Assembly (NCBI RefSeq): GCF_030817015.1
Contig: NZ_JAUSYS010000001.1
Coordinates: forward strand, 124,001-188,000
Direction of reading: 5' to 3'
DNA from: Arthrobacter sp. V1I7
GTDB lineage: Bacteria; Actinomycetota; Actinomycetes; Actinomycetales; Micrococcaceae
DNA: 64,000 nucleotides
Shown: in pieces, positions 9,002 through 18,959 of the stretch
How positions within the stretch are numbered: position 1 is the stretch's first letter
Layout: each line of letters starts with the position of its first letter
Program-made: the position numbers and the translations under genes
Notes under the pieces: generated by a model
Told to the model about the DNA's origin: nothing
Databases searched by the model: none
Seen by the model: the letters and a program-made list of their open reading frames with translations, nothing else

Positions 9002-10302
9002 GCCAAGTGCTCCTGCACGCGCTGCACGTACCAGTTGATGAATGCCTCGACCTGGTATTCGCTCTTCATGTAGGGGCCGGGCTCGTAGGCGGGACTGCCG
9101 GCACCCTGCTGGCACAGCTCCACGAACGCCTTGTCCTGCAGGTTCGTCTGCTTCCAGGTGTAGGTGAGCTTCTCCAGGTCGTAGTCGACGCCTTCCACGG
9201 CGTCGTCAGCCACCAGCCAAGTGGTGCGTACGAGGCTCTGGTGTTCGTTTATGGGGAAAACACCGAACGTGATGACGTGGTCGCCGAGGAAGTGGAACCA
9301 GCTGTTGGGCTGCAGGTGCATTGAGCAGCGGCCAAGGCGGAAGTCGCGCAAGTCGCCGAGCAGCTTCTTGGAAAGCCTGCGCCCGTCGGCGGAGAACGAT
9401 TCACCCTCTCCATCGAGTGATTCCCGTGAGATGCGGATTCCCGCGATGCGCGTGTCAAGCTGCTCGACCACCTCGTAGGGAAGGCCATAGCGGCGGCAAC
9501 GCTCCTCGAGGGAGGACTGGGCCTCCTTGTTCCGGTCCCACACTTCCTCAAGATGGGTCGGGATCAGGCCCTCCGTCAGGCCCCAAGTGGGGAATAGGGA
9601 GCAGGCGAGCTCGGGGTGGCCGTCGCAGTGGTAGCACTCACGGTTGTTCTCCATGACGAGCTTCCAGTTGCCCTCTTCGATGATGTTCTGCTGGTAGGCG
9701 ATTTTTGTCTTCGAGAGATCATGGGGCGCGAGGTAGGGCTCAAAGATCTTCGCGGTTTCGTCGAAGTCCGTTGGCGGTTCATCCGCAATGCAGACGAAGA
9801 TGAGTCCGGCGACCTCGCGGCCGTGGGCGCGCTTGAGGCCGAAGCAGCTCTTGTCGAACTTCGTTTCCCCCGGCGCGGAGGCATGGATCAAATTGCCCTC
9901 TGGGGAGTAGGTCCAGGAGTGGTAGCCGCAGACCAGGTTTCCGGTTGACCCGGCAGCTTCGGTCAGAACGCGGGCGCCGCGGTGGCGGCATACGTTGTGC
10001 AGGACGTTCACGTCGCCGTCGTCGTTGCGCAGCACAATCAGGGAGTAGGGCCCGTAGTCGACGGTGACGTAGTCGCCCGGTTCCGGCAGTTCGGCGGTGC
10101 TGGCGGCAAAGATCCAGTGCTGGCCGAAAATGGCCTCCATGTCGATGTTGAAAATCGTCGGGTCGGTGTAGAAGGGGGCATCGAGGGAGAAGCCGGCGCG
10201 CCGGAACTCAAACAACTCGGTGATTTCTGCCAGCTGCTCGGCAGGCAATGAGGCAGCGAGTTTTCCGCGTGAGTTGAGGGGCACGTTCACTGAAGCAGTC
10301 AT
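8998..10302 (-). CDS. gbcA: Glycine betaine demethylase, Rieske oxygenase component (GbcA-like)
   Basis: 434 residues. Rieske non-haem iron monooxygenase alpha subunit, expected to convert glycine betaine to dimethylglycine plus formaldehyde. The Rieske 2Fe-2S motif is C105-x-H107 ... C125-x2-H128 (CRHRGA ... CGYHSW). The mononuclear iron site is expected around ENNRECYHCDGHPE with His225 and His229. The start ATG at 10302 has a strong ribosome site (GGAGGAAACCC) immediately upstream; the longer frame lacks one. Substrate assignment rests on the GbcA-like sequence, the coupled gbcB, and the dimethylglycine and sarcosine oxidase genes in the same island. Related substrates such as stachydrine or carnitine remain possible but less likely. 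Confidence 0.87.
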   Translation of the reverse strand: MTASVNVPLNSRGKLAASLPAEQLAEITELFEFRRAGFSLDAPFYTDPTIFNIDMEAIFGQHWIFAASTAELPEPGDYVTVDYGPYSLIVLRNDDGDVNVLHNVCRHRGARVLTEAAGSTGNLVCGYHSWTYSPEGNLIHASAPGETKFDKSCFGLKRAHGREVAGLIFVCIADEPPTDFDETAKIFEPYLAPHDLSKTKIAYQQNIIEEGNWKLVMENNRECYHCDGHPELACSLFPTWGLTEGLIPTHLEEVWDRNKEAQSSLEERCRRYGLPYEVVEQLDTRIAGIRISRESLDGEGESFSADGRRLSKKLLGDLRDFRLGRCSMHLQPNSWFHFLGDHVITFGVFPINEHQSLVRTTWLVADDAVEGVDYDLEKLTYTWKQTNLQDKAFVELCQQGAGSPAYEPGPYMKSEYQVEAFINWYVQRVQEHLA

Positions 10303-10415
10303 GGGTTTCCTCCCGGGAGGGCTGGGGAAGTGTGCGATTCGGGGAGACCACGGAGTTGGTAGGTGCAACCGGCGTTGTCGCAAACGATGTAGCCATGAGA
10401 TTAGTCACAAACCTT

Positions 10416-10439
10416 TTGCAATAAAAGCGCAAGATTGCG
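10416..10439. promoter_or_regulatory. Candidate LysR-type operators between gbcA and the LysR gene
   Basis: TTGC-N9-GCAA at 10416-10432 fits the general LTTR box geometry. It overlaps a second perfect palindrome, CGCAA-GA-TTGCG, at 10428-10439. Both lie in the 161-bp divergent intergenic region. Assignment to the adjacent LysR regulator is inference from position and symmetry. Confidence 0.5.
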
Positions 10440-10448
10440 AAGATTACC

Positions 10449-10465
10449 ATGCACAATAGGTGCAT
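10449..10465. promoter_or_regulatory. Perfect 6-5-6 inverted repeat over the LysR gene start
   Basis: ATGCAC-AATAG-GTGCAT. The right arm includes the ATG at 10464, the likely start codon of the LysR gene, so a protein bound here would block its own initiation region. It could serve as an autoregulatory site. Confidence 0.45.
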
Positions 10466-11396
10466 GATCGATGCGAGGCTCATCACACTTCGCGTGTTCG
10501 CCCGGTGCGGCACCATAGGGGCGACCGCGGAGCTCACGGGTTATTCTCCCTCTGCCGTCTCCGCGCAATTGCGGGAGCTCCAGCGCGTGCTTGGAATGCA
10601 GCTGCTGACGAAAGACGGCCGGGGCGTGCGGCTTACCGCCACGGGCCGCTTTATCGTGGCGGGCTCGGATCCCCTCATTGCACAATGGGAGAGCCTGCGC
10701 GCCGCAGCCATGGAGGCCGGCGACCAGGTGCAGGCCCGTTTTGGCCTCGGCGGATTTTCCACTGCAGCCGCCCAGCTGCTCGCGCCGCTGGCCGCCACCC
10801 TGCGCACAACACGCCCCCTGCTGGAGGTACAGGTACTCGAGGCCAACCCGGCCCGTTGCTTCGACTTGTTGATCGCGGAACGAATCGACCTTGCGGTTAT
10901 TGTCGCCATGCAGTCCGACACTTATGGTGAGGACGATCCGCGCTTCGAGCAGACAGTTCTGCTCGACGATCCACTGGACGTGATCATTCCCGGTGACCAT
11001 CCGCTGGCAGCACGGGAAACAGCGACGCTTGAAGAGCTGGCATCGGAACCGTGGATCACGGAGGCCGCTGGTTCCACCTACCATTCCCTCTTTACCGCGG
11101 CGTTCACGGCAGTCGGGGTGACACCGCGCATTGCCCATGAGGCCGTTGAATGGGAAACCCATATCGCGTTCGTGGGTGCGGGTCTGGGCGTCGGCCTGCT
11201 GCCACGGCTGGCGCCCCTGCATAGTGCCGAGAACGTGGTTCGGCTACGTATCACCGGTAAGGCAAAACCCACGCGCCGCATCGTCGCCGCGGTGCGCAGG
11301 GGCAGCATCGCCTCACCCCTGATCCAGGAGTCGCTCCGCATCCTGCAGGTTAACGCCCATCGGATCCTCACCGCCCGACCCGAAGACGACCTCTGA
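10464..11396 (+). CDS. LysR-family transcriptional regulator, probable regulator of gbcAB
   Basis: 310 residues from ATG 10464; an in-frame ATG at 10449 would add five residues. The N-terminal winged HTH is clear: LRVFARCGTIGATAELTGYSPSAVSAQLRELQRVLGMQLLTKDGRGVRLTATG (about residues 6-60, quoted only to place the motif's S-x-S-A-V-S-x-Q core). The C-terminal effector domain is of the periplasmic-binding-protein type, with a typical GLGVGLLPRLA near residue 243. It is divergent from gbcAB with dyad sequences between them, so it probably controls betaine demethylation. In Pseudomonas that job is done by the AraC-family GbdR, so a LysR here would be a different solution. The ligand is unknown. 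Confidence 0.85.
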   Translation: MIDARLITLRVFARCGTIGATAELTGYSPSAVSAQLRELQRVLGMQLLTKDGRGVRLTATGRFIVAGSDPLIAQWESLRAAAMEAGDQVQARFGLGGFSTAAAQLLAPLAATLRTTRPLLEVQVLEANPARCFDLLIAERIDLAVIVAMQSDTYGEDDPRFEQTVLLDDPLDVIIPGDHPLAARETATLEELASEPWITEAAGSTYHSLFTAAFTAVGVTPRIAHEAVEWETHIAFVGAGLGVGLLPRLAPLHSAENVVRLRITGKAKPTRRIVAAVRRGSIASPLIQESLRILQVNAHRILTARPEDDL

Positions 11397-11663
11397 AAGC
11401 CCATGGCCGCGAGTCGTTGCCGACGGGCCAGCAGGTCCAGAAGGTGGCGTCACGTCGGCGCGGCCGGCCTTCTGCGCGCCGCACCAGACGGGCCGCGGCT
11501 CCAGGATGAGCCAGAGTGCGCCCACAACCGGCCCACGAAAGGGCCGTTTGCGGGCTGGAACCACTCCCAAACCACTCCCGGTGTCTTGATGAGGGCCAAT
11601 GCTGGCCGCTTTTGTGGCCACCGTTGGCCCCTTGTTGGACCTTGGTTGCCTGGCTATCTAGGT

Positions 11664-11678
11664 AGACAGTATCTGTCT
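11664..11678. promoter_or_regulatory. Perfect dyad before the decayed padR gene
   Basis: AGACAG-TAT-CTGTCT, ending exactly one base before the GTG at 11679 that would start the PadR protein. PadR repressors usually bind symmetric sites in their own promoters, so this is a likely relic autoregulatory operator. The surrounding CTATCTAGGTAGACAG adds further partial symmetry. Confidence 0.45.
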
Positions 11679-12003
11679 GTGAATGACATCGAATTCGACC
11701 AGGAAATGACCGGCGCGCGCTTCCGCATGCATCCATCGCTCGCTGTGCTCAGCCACGGAGAAAGTCACGGCTACGCGATCGGAGGTCCTTCGGCTGGACG
11801 GCTTCACCCGCATCAAAGGCGGGACGCTGCCCGCTCCTGAAGCGATTCGAAGACCAGGGGCTCGTCGAGCACACATGGCAACACGGCCAGACCGGTCGGG
11901 CCGAAAGCAGTTCACACTCACTAGGCCGCCAGGAATTCGAGCCTGGCGGCGAATGAGCGAAACTCTTACCGAGATCCAGACGACGCGACGGGAACAACCA
12001 TGA
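11679..12003 (+). pseudogene. Decayed PadR-family regulator
   Basis: Reading from GTG 11679 gives NDIEFDQEMTGARFRMHPSLAVLSHGESHGYAI, a typical PadR start (LAVL...SHGYAI). The frame is then lost and must be changed several times: near 11780 to reach EVLRLDGFTRIKGGTL, again near 11833 for PLLKRFEDQGLVEHTWQHG, and again near 11895. The last frame ends TEIQTTRREQP with TGA at 12001-12003, overlapping the ATG of the next ORF, the usual coupling of padR with a small partner gene. With at least three indels this is a genuine pseudogene and not a single sequencing slip. Confidence 0.6.
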
Positions 12004-12180
12004 GCTACGAGGAACGCCTGACTTTCAATCTCCGAGTGCGTGGGCTGCCTGAGCCAGAAATAGCTGAAGTCCTGGACGAAGTCCGGGCCCACGAGGCTGC
12101 CACAGGAACAGCCGCGGAAGCCGAATTCGGCGCAGCCGAGGAGTATGCGATGCAGTTCCCCAAGCAGAAGAGCCGGACGC
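12000..12180 (+). pseudogene. Truncated PadR-partner (HAAS/DUF1048-like) gene
   Basis: ATG at 12000 overlaps the padR stop. The first ~60 residues, MSYEERLTFNLRVRGLPEPE to EYAMQFPKQKSRTRGK, look like the cytoplasmic N-terminus of the membrane proteins that pair with PadR regulators (short helical domain with EERL...LRLRG...EVLDEV). After about 12180 the similarity stops and no membrane segments follow, although the frame stays open to 12422. I read this as a 3'-truncated remnant. Confidence 0.45.
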
Positions 12181-12224
12181 GGGGGAAGTACCATTACTGC
12201 AATCAGCCCAGCCTTGGCTGTCGC

Positions 12225-12397
12225 CTATGCCACCAAGCGCTCGATGTCGTCCTGATGAAGCGGGATTCGCCGGTTGTTGAGCCACCTGTGGATGCCGGAG
12301 TCGCGGCAGTAGCGCCGGAGTTCCGTCGTGGTCATCCCGAGCTCGGGGCTACCTCCTCAGGGGTTCGGAACACGAGCACGATCGGGTCATTAGTCAT
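12225..12397 (-). pseudogene. Small helix-turn-helix (excisionase-like) gene with a frameshift
   Basis: From ATG 12397 the minus strand reads MTNDPIVLVFRTPEEVA. One inserted base in the run of C near 12347 would continue as (A)ELGMTTTELRRYCRDSG and then IHRWLNNRRIPLHQDDIERLVA to TAG at 12225-12227. The joined product (~57 residues) has the shape of a small HTH/excisionase protein common in actinobacterial mobile DNA. As written it is broken. Identification is by pattern only. Confidence 0.35.
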
Positions 12398-12457
12398 TCT
12401 GCCGATGCCAGTGCCCGCATGACGAGCCGGCGGGTCGTGCCAGAATAAACGGAGAGA

Positions 12458-12592
12458 ATGTGGAAGGACTACCAGCATCTGAACTGCTGCCCGTGTCATA
12501 CGCGGAAGATTGCCTACAGTCTGGATGAGTCCGCTGCCCGAGTCGGAGCAGTACTAGGCTCCTGCGGCGCCAAATCGAAAACAGCTAATTAG
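12458..12592 (+). CDS. Possible 44-residue ORF, unknown
   Basis: ATG 12458 follows a fair ribosome site (GGAGAGA). The peptide MWKDYQHLNCCPCHTRKIAYSL... is Cys-rich (CCPC) and matches nothing I know. It lies in the decayed stretch between padR and katG and may be a fragment. The rest of 12181-12800 contains, apart from this, the HTH remnant and the katG terminator, nothing I can name. Confidence 0.2.
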   Translation: MWKDYQHLNCCPCHTRKIAYSLDESAARVGAVLGSCGAKSKTAN

Positions 12593-12706
12593 TAGCGCGC
12601 TACGTCAATTCGAAACCACTCATCGCCCATGAAGAATTGGTCCCATGGCTCAATAGCATGCCGACAAAGGCTCTTAGCAATGGGGACCTATATCTCATAT
12701 ACGAAG

Positions 12707-12738
12707 CGCCCCGCCCTCCGTATATGGAGGGCGGGGCG
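12707..12738 (-). terminator. Strong stem-loop terminator after katG
   Basis: CGCCCCGCCCTCC (12707-12719) pairs perfectly over 13 bp with 12726-12738 around a 6-nt loop, GTATAT. It is ~60 nt past the katG stop on the minus strand. There is no long U-tract, as is normal for high-GC actinobacteria. Confidence 0.75.
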
Positions 12739-12800
12739 TTGGTGTTTGGCTAGGCGGGTACGCGGTCAGGGACCGTGATGGCGATGGCCCGGGCGCTCAC

Positions 12801-15233
<2,433 letters not shown>

Positions 15234-15250
15234 CTACTTAAGGTGCGCAG

Positions 15251-17272
15251 CTATTTACTGTCCGGGTCCGGATGCTTGGGCTCGACGGTTGGGATGCTCC
15301 CCGTGGGAGTCCCTCCCAGACAGTCCGAGTCGGGGCACTTTTCGGCGCGGTCGTGCTTTGTTACGAGGTCGAATTGAACGCCGCCGTGTTGTTCCACGCC
15401 AGTGCGTATGGCCCGCTCCACTACGGATGTGGCCAGGCGCCGTCGCAAGGAGAGGGGATCCCGGCGGAGGTCCTTGGTGAGGGCAAAGCAGAGCAACAGC
15501 ATGACGATGACGAACGGTAGCGCTGCCACGATGGTGATTCGTTGCAGGCCGGCCAAGGCTTCCGATGGTTCATCGCCGCCGGCCAGCAACATGACCGCCG
15601 CCACGGCGCCGGTGAGGCAGCCCCAGAAAATGACAACTCCGCGGCGAGGGTCCTCGGCGCCGTTGGAGCTGAGCGATCCCATCACGATGGAGGCCGCGTC
15701 GGCGCCAGTGATAAAAAAGATCGCAACTAGAATCATGGCCAGCACGATAACGGCTGCGGTGAGCCAGCCAGGCATGTTCATGTTCTTGACCAGGTCAAAG
15801 AGTGCTCCGTCGAAGTTGACGGACGGTGTCCCGTTGACCATGGTGGCCAGGCCGGAGGTGTTGGCCTTGTCGGCTTCCTGCTGGACGTGGAAGGCGGCTC
15901 CGCCGAAGACGCCAAACCAGATCACGCTGACGATGCTGGGCACCAGTAGCACGCCGGTGACGAACTGGCGGATGGTGCGGCCGCGGCTGATGCGGGCGAT
16001 GAACATGCCAACGAACGGCGTCCAGGAGATCCACCAGGCCCAGTAAAAGATGGTCCAGCTGGTCATCCAGCTTCGCAGTGACTCGTCGCCGACCGCTTCG
16101 GTCCGGGATGACATCTCGGCCAGGTCGCGGGCGTAGTCGCCGACCGCGGAAGGGATCAAGTTGAGGATGAACAGGGTGGGGCCCGCGATGAAGACGATTA
16201 GTGCCAGGACGACGGCCAGGACCATGTTGATGTTGGAGAGCCACTGGATGCCGCGGCTGATGCCAGAGACGGCCGAAGCGACGAAGGATAAGGTCAGGAC
16301 GGCGACGATCACCACGAGCACGGGGGTGCCGATTTCGCCGAACCAACCGTTGGAGGTCATGCCGCTGCCAATCTGCAGGGCTCCCAGGCCCAACGATGCG
16401 GCGGTACCAAACAGGGTGGCGAAAATAGCCAGGATGTTGATGAACTTCCCGACCGGCCCTTCTACCGTCCTGATGCCGAAGAGCGACGTGAAGGCGACGG
16501 AGATGAGTTGCCTGCGACCCAAGCGGTACGTGCCGTAGGCCATGGCGATGCCGACCACCGCGTACATGGCCCAGGGGTGCAGGGTCCAGTGGAAGATCGA
16601 GGTGGCCATGGCGGTCTGGATGGCTTCGGGGGTCCGTCCATCCACGGTGCCGGGCGGGGGAGAGATGTAGTGGTAGAGCGGTTCGGCCACGCCGTAGAAC
16701 ATCAGCCCGATGCCCATGCCGGCGGCGAACATCATCGCGACCCAGGAGACGGTACGGAATTCGGGTTTTTCCCCGTCTTTGCCTAGCGGGATGTTGCCGA
16801 ACTTGCCTAGGGCCAGCCACAGGACAAAGACCACGAAGAGCGAGGCCAGGAGCATGAAGAGCCAGCCGGTGTATTCCATGACCCAGTTCAGGGCACCCGT
16901 GGAAGTGTCGGACAGACTGTCGCGTCCCACGAAGCCCCAGATAACAAAGGCAATGGCGATGACGCCTGTGATCCCGAACGTGATCTTGTCGAGAATGAGC
17001 TTATGGTTCCGGCGATCCGCAACTGCTTGCTCAGTCTTGGCATGGCGCAGCTCTTCGAGGATTTGCTCGTACTCGACGTCCGGCAAGGTGGCTGCGTCTC
17101 CTTCCTCCGGATCGAGGACAGCGGGGGTTCTGTCTACTTCGCCGGAGACACTAATGACTACTTTACTATTCTCCGCATTTACAGGTTCTTCGTTGCTCGG
17201 AGCCTCTGCCACCCCGTTGTCAGCAGGCAACTCCTCGGGTGTGTGGGATTTTAGGTCACTATTAAAAGCCAT
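15251..17272 (-). CDS. BCCT-family betaine/choline transporter
   Basis: 673 residues, about 12 membrane helices. The BCCT signatures are present: GMGIGLMFYGVAEPLYHY and the Trp-rich helix WTIFYWAWWISWTPFVGMFIARISRGRT. These carriers import glycine betaine, choline or carnitine with Na+ or H+. The start at ATG 17272 (MAFNSDLKSH) follows AAAGGA; a second in-frame start 45 nt upstream has no clear site. N-terminal (~90 residues) and C-terminal hydrophilic tails are long, as in osmoregulated BCCT carriers. Position inside a betaine-degrading island makes betaine or choline the likely substrate; osmoprotection is not excluded. Confidence 0.9.
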   Translation of the reverse strand: MAFNSDLKSHTPEELPADNGVAEAPSNEEPVNAENSKVVISVSGEVDRTPAVLDPEEGDAATLPDVEYEQILEELRHAKTEQAVADRRNHKLILDKITFGITGVIAIAFVIWGFVGRDSLSDTSTGALNWVMEYTGWLFMLLASLFVVFVLWLALGKFGNIPLGKDGEKPEFRTVSWVAMMFAAGMGIGLMFYGVAEPLYHYISPPPGTVDGRTPEAIQTAMATSIFHWTLHPWAMYAVVGIAMAYGTYRLGRRQLISVAFTSLFGIRTVEGPVGKFINILAIFATLFGTAASLGLGALQIGSGMTSNGWFGEIGTPVLVVIVAVLTLSFVASAVSGISRGIQWLSNINMVLAVVLALIVFIAGPTLFILNLIPSAVGDYARDLAEMSSRTEAVGDESLRSWMTSWTIFYWAWWISWTPFVGMFIARISRGRTIRQFVTGVLLVPSIVSVIWFGVFGGAAFHVQQEADKANTSGLATMVNGTPSVNFDGALFDLVKNMNMPGWLTAAVIVLAMILVAIFFITGADAASIVMGSLSSNGAEDPRRGVVIFWGCLTGAVAAVMLLAGGDEPSEALAGLQRITIVAALPFVIVMLLLCFALTKDLRRDPLSLRRRLATSVVERAIRTGVEQHGGVQFDLVTKHDRAEKCPDSDCLGGTPTGSIPTVEPKHPDPDSK

Positions 17273-17309
17273 GAGCGGGTCCTTTGCTCGGTGAGGCATG
17301 GGCCTGCGG

Positions 17310-17600
17310 TTAAACATGGCCCTCGGGAGTCAGACGGGCGGAAGGTCGGGGGGCCTCGTCCGATTCAATGACCATGCTGTTGCCGTCGATGATTTGAAAC
17401 GTACCGAATGCAGCGCCGCCCTTGGCGTGCGCTACGCGCTCCGGCACCCGCTCGCGGTTGAACTGGGCGAACTTTTCCACGAGGTAGTGATCGGTCAGGA
17501 TGGTGGCGCCGTCGGCACCAACTGACCTAGAGTGTCCGTCGGACGTAACGGGGGCACCTGACTGCATTGTTGAAATGGCAGTCGAAATAGTCGCGGTCAT
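17310..17600 (-). pseudogene. N-terminal stub of a haem catalase
   Basis: ATG 17600 has a good ribosome site (AAAGGAGCATC) and overlaps the moaE stop as ATGA. Residues ~20-70 read SDGHSRSVGADGATILTDHYLVEKF, FNRERVPERVAHAKGGAAFGTF, the unmistakable start of a clade-1/3 catalase. After GTFQ the similarity ends; a further ~28 unrelated residues run to TAA at 17310-17312. The catalytic His is expected in the VAHAKG region, but nearly all of the haem pocket is missing, so it cannot be a catalase. Deletion of the rest of the gene next to the BCCT carrier is the simplest explanation. Confidence 0.8.
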
Positions 17601-18091
17601 GATGCTCCTTTTTCTGGGTTTGGCGAGGTTGGGCGGGTGGCTATGGTTTGGCCTGCGCCGACCCACTCCACGGTGCCGTCTTCGAAGAACTGTTCTTTCC
17701 AGATCGGCACGCGGGCTTTGATGCGGTCCACAAGTTCTGAACACACAGCAAAGGCCTGGCCACGGTGAGCTGCCGAGACGGCACAGACCAGTGCAGGATC
17801 ACCCACCTGGAGCATCCCGACGCGATGGGCGGCCCAGATGCGGACCGGCTTGTCGGCCTTCCCGGCATGCTCCGCGACCAGTTCTGTCACGACTTCGGCC
17901 AGGATGTGATGTGCTGTGGGGTGCGCCGAGTAGCTTAATCTGCTGACGGCCATGCCGCCGTCGTGGTTCCGGACCACGCCGCTGAAGCTGACCACCGCCC
18001 CGGCTTCGTGGCCTTGGACTGCCGCTGTGGCCCAGTCCACCGAGATAGGGTCTTCACTGAGCTGGGCGAGGACTACGTCAACGCCGGGCAT
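17597..18091 (-). CDS. moaE: Molybdopterin synthase catalytic subunit MoaE
   Basis: 164 residues. MoaE transfers sulfur from thiocarboxylated MoaD to cPMP to make molybdopterin. Family features are GAVVSFSGVVRNHDGG near the N-terminus, AAHRVGMLQVGDPALVCAVSAAHRGQAF in the centre, and the catalytic Lys region KARVPIWKEQFFEDG. It overlaps fdhD by 14 nt and its own stop overlaps the catalase stub. moaA, moaC and moaD are not in the window, so this is a supplementary copy embedded with fdhD and moeA to support the formate dehydrogenase. Confidence 0.93.
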   Translation of the reverse strand: MPGVDVVLAQLSEDPISVDWATAAVQGHEAGAVVSFSGVVRNHDGGMAVSRLSYSAHPTAHHILAEVVTELVAEHAGKADKPVRIWAAHRVGMLQVGDPALVCAVSAAHRGQAFAVCSELVDRIKARVPIWKEQFFEDGTVEWVGAGQTIATRPTSPNPEKGAS

Positions 18092-18959
18092 AGGTTTCCT
18101 CGCGGATCACGTTCTGCTGAGGGCCAAGCCTTTCGCGTCCCGCGTAGACATTCAGGCTGTGTCCCCTGCTGAATGCAACCAACGTCACTCCGGTCTCGAC
18201 GGCGAGGTCGGCGGCCAGGCTGGAGGGCGCGCTCACGGCAGACAGGACGGGAATGCCGGCCATGGCGGCCTTCTGGACAAGCTCGAAGGAAGCCCGCCCC
18301 GAAACCTGGAGTACAGTGCCGCTCAACGGCAGCAGGTCTTGCCGGAGGGCCCACCCCACCACTTTGTCGACCGCATTGTGACGGCCGACGTCTTCCCGGA
18401 GACAAAGCAGTTCCGGGCTGGTACCGTCCACCTTGAACAGGCCGGCCGCATGGACGCCGCCGGTCTTGTCGAACAGACCTTGGGCCTCGCGAAGCCGCTC
18501 CGGCAGTCCGGCGAGGAGATCCACGGGAATCCGCAGCGCGTCCTGGGCGGGATCGAAGGGTAGGGTCTTGCGGACGGAGTCGATGGAGTCTGTCCCACAG
18601 ATGCCGCAGGAGCTTGAAGTATAGACATGCCGCATAGTGTCCGGCATGGGTACACCCGGCCTCAGCTGCACCTCGATCACGTTATACGTCTGTTCTCCCC
18701 CGGCATCGCCGGCGCAAAAGCGCAGCGATACGAGCTCGGAATGGGAACTGATGATGCCTTCTGAGACCAGGAACCCGGCCACTAGGTCAAAATCGTCCCC
18801 AGGGGTCCTCATGGTGACAGCGAAAGAGCGGCCGCCGATTCGGATTTCCAAGGGCTCCTCAGCGGCGAGTATGTCTTCCTTGAACCGTACCGCGTATTCG
18901 GTGCCGGAACCGTCCAGATGGAAGCGGTGGATCTTACGGCGCTGTGTCATGCGGGCCAT
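18078..18959 (-). CDS. fdhD: FdhD, sulfur carrier/accessory protein for formate dehydrogenase
   Basis: 293 residues. FdhD sulfurates the molybdenum cofactor before insertion into formate dehydrogenase. Visible motifs are GDDFDLVAGFLVSEGII, the redox-active cysteine loop TSSSCGICG, REDVGRHNAVDKVVG and SGRASFELVQKAAMAGIPVLSAVSAPSSLA, all diagnostic. It lies between moeA (13-nt overlap upstream) and moaE (14-nt overlap downstream), so the three are translationally coupled. Its client is very probably the formate dehydrogenase at 22.5-24.9 kb. Confidence 0.95.
   Translation of the reverse strand: MARMTQRRKIHRFHLDGSGTEYAVRFKEDILAAEEPLEIRIGGRSFAVTMRTPGDDFDLVAGFLVSEGIISSHSELVSLRFCAGDAGGEQTYNVIEVQLRPGVPMPDTMRHVYTSSSCGICGTDSIDSVRKTLPFDPAQDALRIPVDLLAGLPERLREAQGLFDKTGGVHAAGLFKVDGTSPELLCLREDVGRHNAVDKVVGWALRQDLLPLSGTVLQVSGRASFELVQKAAMAGIPVLSAVSAPSSLAADLAVETGVTLVAFSRGHSLNVYAGRERLGPQQNVIREETYARR

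Noticed and set aside
11397..11663. Possible gene or RNA between the LysR gene and padR
   Set aside because: Both strands were read; no start with ribosome site, no domain pattern, and only weak GGCC-rich symmetry.
12600..12720. Plus-strand peptide KPLIAHEELVPWLNSM resembling a CopG-type antitoxin
   Set aside because: No start codon or ribosome site in the right place, and it runs into the katG terminator; similarity is too short to support a call.
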